DNA of 5,812 nucleotides from Alkalimonas sp. (GTDB taxonomy: Bacteria > Pseudomonadota > Gammaproteobacteria > Enterobacterales > Alteromonadaceae). Below the pieces are notes generated by a model. It was not told the DNA's origin and made no database searches. It saw only the letters and a list, made by a program, of their open reading frames with translations. The translations under genes were made by a program, and so were the position numbers. Every line of letters starts with the position of its first letter. Position 1 is the stretch's first letter. Of this stretch, positions 1 through 4,835 are shown piece by piece. The stretch lies in the NCBI GenBank assembly GCA_007117525.1, contig SKGJ01000380.1, positions 1-5,812 of the forward strand, read 5' to 3'.

Positions 1-1071
1 ACGATTTTTCATGCTGATGCCACCTTTGTTGGCCCACACCAGCTGGAAATCACCGAAGCCGATGGCTCCAAGCAGGTGATTAGCGCCGCCAATATCGTGA
101 TTGCCAGTGGCTCTCGCCCTTACCGGCCAGCCTCTGTCGACTTTAATCACCCACGCATTTACGACAGCGATACCATCTTGTCGCTGCGTGACGATCCGCG
201 TCATGTCATTATTTATGGTGCTGGTGTGATTGGCTGCGAGTACGCCTCGATTTTCCGTGGCCTTGGGGTACGGGTCGATCTGGTCAACAACCGCGATCGC
301 CTGCTGGCCTTTATGGACAGCGAGATTTCCGATTCGCTCAGCTACCACTTCTGGAATTCCGGCATCAATATCCGTCATGGTGAGGAGTTCGACAGCATCG
401 AAGGCCGCGATGATGGTGTGGTGCTGCATTTAAAATCCGGCAAGAAAATGAAAGCCGACTGCATTCTGTTTGCCAATGGCCGCACCGGCAACACCGACAG
501 CCTGAATCTGGCGGCGGTAGGGCTGAAAGCCGATGGCCGTGGCCAGTTGAAGGTCGACGACAACTACCAGACCGAAGTGCCACACATTTATGCGGTGGGT
601 GATGTGATTGGCTACCCCAGCCTGGCAAGCGCCGCTTACGATCAAGGCCGCATTGTCGGTACCGCCATTGTGAAGGGCCAGTGCGAAAGCCAGCTGATTA
701 CCGATATTCCGGTGGGCATTTACACCATTCCGGAAATCAGCTCGGTTGGTAAAACCGAGCAGGAGCTGACTGCTGCCCGTATTCCCTACGAAGTGGGACG
801 GGCTCAGTTCAAACACCTGGCCAGAGCCCAGATTGCCAACACCAATGCCGGCAGCTTGAAACTGCTGTTTCACCGCGAGACCAAAGAAATTTTAGGCATT
901 CACTGCTTTGGTGAGCGGGCGGCGGAAATCGTCCATATCGGTCAGGCCATTATGATGCAAAAAAATGGCGGCAATACCATCGAGTACTTTGTGCACACCA
1001 CCTTCAACTACCCGACCATGGCCGAAGCTTACCGGGTGGCGGCGTTGAATGGCTTAAACCGCTTGTTTTAA
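1..1071 (+). CDS. sthA: Soluble pyridine nucleotide transhydrogenase (Si-specific NAD(P)+ transhydrogenase), 5'-truncated
   Basis: Cytoplasmic FAD flavoprotein that moves hydride between NADPH and NAD+ and so balances the two pools. The frame is open from base 1, giving 356 residues. The E. coli protein has 466, so roughly the first 110, with the FAD-binding GxGxxG and the active-site region, lie outside the window. The GTG at 76 is internal, not a start. Visible in order: the [10 protein letters not shown] segment (window residues 34-43); the NAD(P)-binding Rossmann motif [11 protein letters not shown] (73-83); the second FAD motif around [11 protein letters not shown] (near 196-206); and a C-terminal dimerisation domain with [10 protein letters not shown] and [13 protein letters not shown]. 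The lipoamide-dehydrogenase-type His-Pro in the last motif reads Tyr-Pro, as in E. coli SthA, so this is SthA rather than Lpd or glutathione reductase. It converges on hemE and shares its terminator. The promoter is off the window. Confidence 0.97.
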   Translation, partial: TIFHADATFVGPHQLEITEADGSKQVISAANIVIASGSRPYRPASVDFNHPRIYDSDTILSLRDDPRHVIIYGAGVIGCEYASIFRGLGVRVDLVNNRDRLLAFMDSEISDSLSYHFWNSGINIRHGEEFDSIEGRDDGVVLHLKSGKKMKADCILFANGRTGNTDSLNLAAVGLKADGRGQLKVDDNYQTEVPHIYAVGDVIGYPSLASAAYDQGRIVGTAIVKGQCESQLITDIPVGIYTIPEISSVGKTEQELTAARIPYEVGRAQFKHLARAQIANTNAGSLKLLFHRETKEILGIHCFGERAAEIVHIGQAIMMQKNGGNTIEYFVHTTFNYPTMAEAYRVAALNGLNRLF

Positions 1072-1087
1072 AGCTTTGCACTGCCTT

Positions 1088-1129
1088 AAAAGCACAAAGC
1101 CTGGCAGTTGCCAGGCTTTGTGCTTTTTT
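1088..1129. terminator. Bidirectional intrinsic terminator between sthA and hemE
   Basis: The arms AAAAGCACAAAGCCTGGC (1088-1105) and GCCAGGCTTTGTGCTTTT (1110-1127) pair perfectly over 18 bp around the loop AGTT. On the + strand the right arm runs into six T (1124-1129), ending sthA. On the - strand the left arm gives four T, so it can also end hemE, whose stop codon is only 8 nt from the T run. One hairpin serving two convergent genes is the natural reading. Confidence 0.93.
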
Positions 1130-1136
1130 ACCGAGC

Positions 1137-2210
1137 TTAATCGTCGGTATTCATATGGTAAGTCGGGCTGAACGACTGCACCGCATCAACAAAGACGCTG
1201 ACCCGCTCTGGATCGACATCTGGCGTGATGCCATGGCCGAGGTTAAAGACATGGCCTGTGCCCTGGCCGTAACCGTCCAGAATGGTCTGCACTTCCTGGC
1301 GAATGCGCTCTGGCGTGCCCAATAAAATATTCGGGTCCATGTTGCCTTGCAGTGCCACTTTATCGCCAATGCGCTGACGCGCCTGACCGATGTCGATGGT
1401 CCAGTCCAGGCCAACACCATCGCAGCCGGTGGCGGCGATTTGTTCCAACCAGAGACCTCCATTCTTGGTGAACAGGGTCACCGGCACCTTACGGCCATCG
1501 GCTTCACGGGTTAAACCATCGACAATCTGCTGCATGTAACTGAGCGAGTACTCTTTGTAATCGCGCGGCGTGAGCACCCCACCCCAGGTATCAAAGATCA
1601 TGATGGACTGAGCACCAGCTGCGATCTGCGCATTCAGGTAGGAGGTGACGCTCTGCGCCAGCTTATCCAGCAGCATGTGCAGCACTTCCGGCTCGCTGTA
1701 CATCATTTTTTTGATGATGCTGAAGGTCTTGCTGCTGCCACCTTCCACCATGTAGGTCGCTAAAGTCCAGGGGCTGCCGGAGAAACCAATCAGCGGTACT
1801 TCGCCGTTCAGCTCGCGGCGAATGGTCCGCACCGCGTCCATCACGTAGCGCAGTTCCTGCTCTGGATCTGGAATAGGCAAATTCACCACATCCATAAAAT
1901 CACGAATAGGCCGCTCAAACTTAGGCCCTTCGCCAGCGCCAAAATAAAGCCCCAAGCCCATCGCATCCGGAATGGTCAGGATATCGCTGAATAAAATGGC
2001 GGCATCCATCGGGTAACGGCGCAGCGGCTGCAAGGTCACTTCGCACGCCAGCTCCGGGTTTTTGCACAGCGACATAAAATCGCCGGCCTGGGCCCGGGTT
2101 GCACGGTACTCTGGCAAGTAGCGCCCGGCCTGGCGCATCATCCAAATCGGGGTACGGTCAACAGGTTCTTTGCACAGGGCGCGCAGATAACGATCATTTT
2201 TTAATTGCAT
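1137..2210 (-). CDS. hemE: Uroporphyrinogen decarboxylase
   Basis: Cytoplasmic enzyme of the common tetrapyrrole branch; it removes four acetate carboxyls of uroporphyrinogen III to give coproporphyrinogen III, without a cofactor. At 357 aa it matches the family (about 354 in E. coli). Both family signatures are present: [16 protein letters not shown] (residues 21-36), with substrate-binding Arg26 and Arg30, and [16 protein letters not shown] (142-157), with Tyr153. Asp76 in LFSDIL is the expected pyrrole-coordinating aspartate, and [10 protein letters not shown] (323-332) carries the conserved C-terminal His326. The ATG start gives the usual N-terminus ([12 protein letters not shown]). Its Shine-Dalgarno is weak: GGA 11 nt upstream is the best available. 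A likely promoter sits 31 bp upstream. nudC lies upstream on the same strand but is 248 bp away, with an oppositely oriented sRNA candidate between. Confidence 0.98.
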   Translation of the reverse strand: MQLKNDRYLRALCKEPVDRTPIWMMRQAGRYLPEYRATRAQAGDFMSLCKNPELACEVTLQPLRRYPMDAAILFSDILTIPDAMGLGLYFGAGEGPKFERPIRDFMDVVNLPIPDPEQELRYVMDAVRTIRRELNGEVPLIGFSGSPWTLATYMVEGGSSKTFSIIKKMMYSEPEVLHMLLDKLAQSVTSYLNAQIAAGAQSIMIFDTWGGVLTPRDYKEYSLSYMQQIVDGLTREADGRKVPVTLFTKNGGLWLEQIAATGCDGVGLDWTIDIGQARQRIGDKVALQGNMDPNILLGTPERIRQEVQTILDGYGQGTGHVFNLGHGITPDVDPERVSVFVDAVQSFSPTYHMNTDD

Positions 2211-2240
2211 GATGAGATTGGTCCAAATGAGAATAGGCTT

Positions 2241-2249
2241 ATCTTAGCA
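2241..2249 (-). promoter_or_regulatory. Probable hemE promoter (extended -10)
   Basis: Read on the minus strand this is TGC-TAAGAT, an extended -10 (TGn plus a 4/6 hexamer). No good -35 lies 17 bp upstream (TAGAGC), which is tolerable with an extended -10. It would start transcription near 2234 and leave a leader of about 24 nt before the hemE ATG. The hemE-specific role is inferred from position only. Confidence 0.45.
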
Positions 2250-2278
2250 TTGCTGACGCAACGGCTCTAGCTTGAATG

Positions 2279-2292
2279 CTGATCCGCATCAA
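2279..2292. promoter_or_regulatory. Candidate FNR/Anr-type binding site
   Basis: The sequence CTGAT-CCGC-ATCAA (minus strand TTGAT-GCGG-ATCAG) matches the FNR/Anr consensus TTGAT-N4-ATCAA at 9 of 10 positions. Its centre is about 51 bp upstream of the predicted hemE start (near 2234) and about 86 bp upstream of the predicted sRNA start (near 2372). Oxygen control of heme genes by FNR/Anr is known in this class. The -51 position is not the classic -41.5 or -61.5, and the hemE start is itself predicted, so the target and the sign of regulation are open. Confidence 0.4.
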
Positions 2293-2336
2293 ACTGACTG
2301 CAGACTGAATAAATCAAAAAAAGTTCACAAAGGTGC

Positions 2337-2365
2337 TTGTAAGCAGAAAATACATCTGCTATAAA
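2337..2365 (+). promoter_or_regulatory. Sigma-70 promoter of the intergenic small RNA
   Basis: The -35 is TTGTAA (2337-2342), the spacer is exactly 17 bp, and the -10 is TATAAA (2360-2365) preceded by TGC, making an extended -10. An A-rich stretch at 2311-2322 (AAATCAAAAAAA) sits where an UP element would lie, about -50 to -61. Predicted start is near 2372. This is the best-formed promoter in the window, and it does not point at any protein gene: downstream on this strand lies only the antisense of nudC. Confidence 0.7.
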
Positions 2366-2371
2366 ATGGAT

Positions 2372-2473
2372 GCGCTAGTGAAGAATAAGAAGTAAGAAGC
2401 CCGTTCACGGGACCTGTTAATCACCTTGTGTTTCAGGCACTTAGTGATTTAAGCCACGTTAAGTGGCTTTTTT
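2372..2473 (+). ncRNA. Candidate small regulatory RNA, about 102 nt, no known family recognised
   Basis: A promoter and an intrinsic terminator on the same strand bracket a 102-nt non-coding segment. Order within the RNA: a purine tract at 2381-2399, AAGAATAAGAAG then T then AAGAAG, which is four consecutive AAN/ARN triplets plus two more and is the type bound by the Hfq distal face (and Hfq/Crc in pseudomonads). Next comes a tight hairpin CCCG-TTCA-CGGG (2400-2411). A second stem pairs AATCAC (2419-2424) with GTGATT (2444-2449), with an inner GTG/CAC pairing. The terminator hairpin ends in six T. No plausible open reading frame with a ribosome site lies inside. The last 15 nt are antisense to the nudC 3' end. 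It does not resemble 6S, Spot 42, RyhB/PrrF, CsrB/RsmZ or CrcZ as I know them. Expression is inferred, not shown. Confidence 0.6.
2451..2473 (+). terminator. Intrinsic terminator of the small RNA, containing the nudC stop codon
   Basis: AAGCCAC (2451-2457) pairs with GTGGCTT (2463-2469) around the loop GTTAA, followed by a run of T to 2473 (six T from 2468). In the minus direction the hairpin is followed by TTAAATC, a poor tail, so it is polar towards the + strand. The loop holds the complement of the nudC TAA (2459-2461). Confidence 0.8.
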
Positions 2474-3274
2474 ATTGCCTAAAATTCGCTGCTGCACCCG
2501 GGCAATCATTTGGCCAGACAAGGTTTGCACCGGCGGCACCTCCGGCAAGGCATCCAGCTCAAACCAATGCGCCTCTTCAATCTCATTCGGCTGACAACGA
2601 ATCGCACCGCCCACATAACGGGCGATAAAGCCGGTCATCAAGGAATGCGGAAAGGGCCAGGGCTGGCTGCCGACGTACTCCAACTGATCGATGTCGACCC
2701 CAACTTCTTCTTTGACTTCACGCACCGCAGCCTGCTCTAAGGTCTCGGCCGACTCGACAAAGCCTGCCAGAATGGAGAAAAAGCCGGCTTTGTGACGACT
2801 GGATCGAGCCAGTAACAGCTGATCGTCTTTCACCACCGCCACCAGCACGCAAGGAGCAATGCGCGGGTAACAGCGGTGACCGCAGCGATGGCATAAGGCC
2901 GCCAGCTCCCAACTGACCAGATGCATGGCCGAGCCGCATTGACCGCAGTAACGGTGGGTTTGCAAAAACAGCGCCACCTGCACTGCCCGGGCGGCCAGTT
3001 CAAAAACACCGTCGCCCTGGGCCAGCAACTGGCGCGGGCTCAGCCAATTGTCTTTGTCATCGCGTTGGTCATTCAGCACCCAATAATACGCAGCCTGACC
3101 ATTCAACTCTCCCAGCAAGCCACTTTGCTCCGGTTCGCCAAACAAAGCCACCAGCTCACCCATGCTCATCAGCGCTAAGCTTTGCTGCTCTGGCGGCCAG
3201 TAAAGCTGCTGATGATTAACAATAAACCAATAGCCGCAGGTATCCGGCTGCATGGGTAAGCTGTGACTGATCAT
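2459..3274 (-). CDS. nudC: NAD(+) diphosphatase / RNA deNADding Nudix hydrolase
   Basis: Hydrolyses NADH or NAD+ to nicotinamide mononucleotide and AMP, and in the E. coli family removes the NAD cap from RNA 5' ends. The protein is 271 aa (257 in E. coli). A zinc ribbon is formed by Cys110, Cys113, Cys128 and Cys131 (CGQCG, CHRCG), followed by YPR (136-138). A complete Nudix box GX5EX7REUXEEXGU spans 171-193, with Glu186, Glu189 and Glu190 as metal ligands. The NADH-pyrophosphatase signature SQPWPFPHS is at 203-211. I chose the ATG at 3274 because AAGGA lies 6 nt before it and the protein then has normal length. The frame stays open to a GTG at 3325, but that adds 17 poorly supported residues. 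It is divergent from rsd, as in E. coli. Its stop codon overlaps the sRNA terminator, and no good terminator of its own is visible, so readthrough towards hemE is possible. Confidence 0.97.
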   Translation of the reverse strand: MISHSLPMQPDTCGYWFIVNHQQLYWPPEQQSLALMSMGELVALFGEPEQSGLLGELNGQAAYYWVLNDQRDDKDNWLSPRQLLAQGDGVFELAARAVQVALFLQTHRYCGQCGSAMHLVSWELAALCHRCGHRCYPRIAPCVLVAVVKDDQLLLARSSRHKAGFFSILAGFVESAETLEQAAVREVKEEVGVDIDQLEYVGSQPWPFPHSLMTGFIARYVGGAIRCQPNEIEEAHWFELDALPEVPPVQTLSGQMIARVQQRILGNKKAT

Positions 3275-3280
3275 GCTGAA

Positions 3281-3285
3281 TCCTT
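3281..3285 (-). promoter_or_regulatory. nudC ribosome binding site
   Basis: AAGGA on the minus strand, 6 nt before the ATG at 3274. It decides the start against the upstream in-frame GTG (3325) and ATG (3298), neither of which has a comparable site. Confidence 0.8.
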
Positions 3286-3335
3286 GTTTTGGGAACATTT
3301 GGCAACAACAGTTGGCCTGCCGCACTCAAGGGAGT

Positions 3336-3364
3336 ATGATAAATGTTCATGGTGTTCTGACCAA
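3336..3364 (-). promoter_or_regulatory. Probable nudC promoter
   Basis: On the minus strand: -35 TTGGTC (3364-3359), 17-bp spacer, -10 TATCAT (3341-3336). It predicts a start near 3329 and a leader of about 55 nt. The upstream GTG candidate at 3325 would then sit only 4 nt from the RNA end, which further favours the ATG at 3274. Confidence 0.55.
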
Positions 3365-3374
3365 TGAAAAACCA

Positions 3375-3403
3375 TTGATTTTAGCAGCAGAATTTTATTA
3401 ACT
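3375..3403 (+). promoter_or_regulatory. Possible rsd promoter
   Basis: TTGATT (3375-3380), 17-bp spacer, TTAACT (3398-3403). The -10 is weak. The -35 lies only 10 bp from the nudC -35 on the other strand, so the two promoters would be back to back. Predicted start is near 3410, with a 54-nt leader. Confidence 0.35.
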
Positions 3404-3432
3404 GGTTGCTAAGCCGGAACGATGTTTTCGGA

Positions 3433-3443
3433 TTAACCGTTAA
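3433..3443. repeat. Short palindrome in the rsd leader
   Basis: TTAAC-C-GTTAA is a perfect 5+1+5 inverted repeat, 8 bp before the rsd Shine-Dalgarno AAGGAG (3452-3457). It could be an operator half-turn or chance in AT-rich DNA. No regulator is recognised. Confidence 0.25.
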
Positions 3444-3463
3444 AGACAGGTAAGGAGCAGGTC

Positions 3464-3949
3464 ATGTACAGGCGGGTTCAGGCAGCACAACAAAAGTGGG
3501 GCGGCGCTTTAACCGCAATCGACCATTGGCTGGAAGAACGGCAACAGCTCATTATCAGCTATTGCAAGCTGGCTGGTTTGCCCCCCTTTGATGACAAACA
3601 AAGGTCCAAACCCAGTCAGGAAGCGGTGCAGGAGTTTTGTCAGATCCTGATGGATTACCTGTCGGCCGGCCATTTTGAAGTCTACGAGCAAATTGTTTCC
3701 GAGTGCGCTGTCAACGGCACCGACAGCCGGCAATTGGCCAACCGCCTGTACCCAAAGATTGCGACCTCGACCGATTTGGCGCTGGATTTTAACGACAAGT
3801 ACGCCGAGCACTTCAGCACCCGTCAAAGCGGTGCCTTCGATCTGGAGTTATCCGATTTGGGACAAGCGCTGGAAGAGCGCTTTGAGCTGGAAGATGAGTT
3901 GATCAACACCTTGCACGATAAGCACAGCGATCAAGCCAGCATGGCGTAA
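3464..3949 (+). CDS. rsd: Regulator of sigma D (anti-sigma-70 factor), Rsd/AlgQ family
   Basis: Binds free RNA polymerase sigma-70 in E. coli and shifts polymerase towards alternative sigma factors; the Pseudomonas relative is AlgQ. The 161-aa, all-helical, soluble protein is close to the E. coli length (158). Shared features are the N-terminal helix around DHWLEERQQLIISYCKLAG (residues 20-38), the family hallmark FCQILMDYLSAGHFEVYE (58-75), and LSDLGQALEERFELEDELI (129-147) near the C-terminus. There is no signal peptide or membrane segment. The start is firm: AAGGAG lies 6 nt before the ATG. It is divergent from nudC and convergent with the FKBP gene, with which it shares a terminator. A cysteine in the middle of the YLSAGHF region's upstream helix (Cys59) is also present in the E. 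coli sequence as I recall it. Confidence 0.95.
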   Translation: MYRRVQAAQQKWGGALTAIDHWLEERQQLIISYCKLAGLPPFDDKQRSKPSQEAVQEFCQILMDYLSAGHFEVYEQIVSECAVNGTDSRQLANRLYPKIATSTDLALDFNDKYAEHFSTRQSGAFDLELSDLGQALEERFELEDELINTLHDKHSDQASMA

Positions 3950-3972
3950 TACAGTAACTATACCCATATATT

Positions 3973-4001
3973 AAAAGGGCAGCCGGTGAGCTGCCCTTTT
4001 T
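3973..4001. terminator. Bidirectional intrinsic terminator between rsd and the FKBP gene
   Basis: AAAAGGGCAGC (3973-3983) pairs perfectly with GCTGCCCTTTT (3990-4000) around the loop CGGTGA. Five T follow on + (3997-4001) and four T on -. It lies 23 bp after the rsd stop and 16 bp after the FKBP stop (4018). Confidence 0.92.
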
Positions 4002-4017
4002 GTTGTGACTGCGCGAC

Positions 4018-4755
4018 TTATTCGCCAGCTTTTTTGATGTCCAGCAGTTCCACTTCAAACACCAGCACGCTGTTCGGTGGGATCACACCCATATCACGGG
4101 AACCGTACGCCAGCTCCGATGGGATGGTAAAGCGGAACTTGGAGCCCACATTCATCAGCTGCACCCCTTCGGTCCAGCCTGGGATTACCCGGTTCAATGG
4201 GAATTCAATTGGCTCGCCACGCTCGTAGGAGCTGTCAAACACAGTGCCATCAATCAGAGTGCCTTGGTAATGCACTTTGACGGTGTCTTCAGCAGCAGGC
4301 TTGGCGCCATCGCCTTGTTCCAGTACCTGGTACTGCAGGCCTGAATCCGTGACTTGCACCCCTTCTTTGCTGGCATTGTCAGCCAGGAAACGCTGGCCTA
4401 CCGCTTGCGCTTCTGCCGCAGCCGCTTCGGCTTGCTGTTCTTGCTTTTCCCGGAAGCTTTGATCCAGCGCCATCAGGTGCTGTTGGATCTCGTCTTCATT
4501 CACCAAGGCTTGCCCCGCAATGGCGTCTTTCATACCACGGACAATCAGCTCGGCATCCAATTCAATGCCCATCGCCTTGTGCTCTGCCACTGCATTTTCA
4601 ATGTAATAACCAGCCGATACACCAAAGCTGTAGGATTGTTTTTGGGTTTCAGAGTCCAGCGTGACCGGGCCTTCGTCGGATACAGAAGCTGGTTGACAAG
4701 CGGCCAGAGCCAGCACAGAAGCAGCCACCAGGCTGAGTTTGGTTGTTACGCGCAT
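4018..4755 (-). CDS. FkpA/Mip-type FKBP peptidyl-prolyl cis-trans isomerase, predicted lipoprotein
   Basis: Prolyl isomerase and likely folding chaperone of the periplasm. The protein is 245 aa. A lipoprotein signal at 1-20 ends in LALAAC (Cys20); the next residue is Gln, not Asp, so by the E. coli Lol rule it should go to the outer membrane. Residues 35-80 form the FKBP_N dimerisation region (QKQSYSFGVSAGYYIENA). They are followed by a long Gln/Glu/Ala-rich helix (about 87-122) that separates the dimer arms in FkpA and Mip. The FKBP domain spans about 135-241 with the active-site residues Tyr163, Phe173, Asp174, Val190-Ile191, Trp194, Tyr217 and Phe233 all in place. I chose the ATG at 4755 because GGAG lies 6 nt upstream; a TTG at 4767 is inside that site. 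The C-terminal domain is close to both FkpA and FklB; the signal and long helix favour FkpA/Mip. Confidence 0.93.
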   Translation of the reverse strand: MRVTTKLSLVAASVLALAACQPASVSDEGPVTLDSETQKQSYSFGVSAGYYIENAVAEHKAMGIELDAELIVRGMKDAIAGQALVNEDEIQQHLMALDQSFREKQEQQAEAAAAEAQAVGQRFLADNASKEGVQVTDSGLQYQVLEQGDGAKPAAEDTVKVHYQGTLIDGTVFDSSYERGEPIEFPLNRVIPGWTEGVQLMNVGSKFRFTIPSELAYGSRDMGVIPPNSVLVFEVELLDIKKAGE

Positions 4756-4760
4756 TATTT

Positions 4761-4765
4761 TCTCC
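4761..4765 (-). promoter_or_regulatory. Ribosome binding site of the FKBP gene
   Basis: Minus-strand GGAGA, about 5-6 nt before the ATG at 4755. It overlaps the in-frame TTG at 4765-4767, which therefore cannot sensibly be the start. Confidence 0.8.
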
Positions 4766-4796
4766 AATTCGGGCAGCCGAAACTGCTCATTGTGTT

Positions 4797-4810
4797 ATGA
4801 TTTTAATCAT
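4797..4810. repeat. 14-bp palindrome in the divergent FKBP / WD40 control region
   Basis: ATGATT-TT-AATCAT. It covers the minus-strand hexamer TAAAAT (4805-4800), a possible -10 for the FKBP gene, and ends 5 bp before the plus-strand TATACT. Its core TGAT-N4-ATCA is the same spacing as the site at 2279-2292, but the outer bases differ from TTGAT-N4-ATCAA, giving 8 of 10. A candidate operator for one or both genes. Confidence 0.35.
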
Positions 4811-4815
4811 CCACC

Positions 4816-4821
4816 TATACT
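4816..4821 (+). promoter_or_regulatory. Possible -10 element of the WD40 gene
   Basis: TATACT is a 5/6 match to TATAAT. The 17-bp-spaced -35 (TGTTAT) is poor. It predicts a start near 4828, only about 8 nt before the ATG at 4836, so the mRNA would be nearly leaderless. Confidence 0.4.
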
Positions 4822-4835
4822 AACGGTTTGTGCAG

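Noticed and set aside
430..873. 147-codon open frame on the minus strand inside sthA
   Set aside because: It is fully antisense to a strongly conserved SthA sequence, has no recognisable domain or ribosome site, and follows from the codon bias of the real gene.
2324..2329. CRP half-site TTCACA upstream of the sRNA promoter
   Set aside because: No matching TGTGA partner at the right spacing; a six-base half-site is not evidence.
2366..2395. Nine-codon peptide (MDALVKNKK) at the 5' end of the sRNA
   Set aside because: The ATG lies upstream of the predicted transcription start (near 2372) and has no Shine-Dalgarno; the pattern is explained by the AAN tract.
2428..2628. 66-codon plus-strand frame starting inside the sRNA
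   Set aside because: It passes through the intrinsic terminator at 2451-2473 and then lies antisense to nudC; there is no ribosome site before its start.
3275..3325. N-terminal extension of NudC from a GTG start
   Set aside because: No ribosome site, 4 nt from the predicted RNA start, Cys-rich residues not typical of NudC; the ATG at 3274 has AAGGA at ideal spacing.
4756..4767. TTG start for the FKBP gene four codons upstream
   Set aside because: The TTG forms part of the GGAGA ribosome site of the ATG at 4755.
4354..4800. 148-codon open frame on the plus strand across the FKBP gene
   Set aside because: It is antisense to a clear FkpA/Mip-type protein; the product has no plausible domain or start signal.
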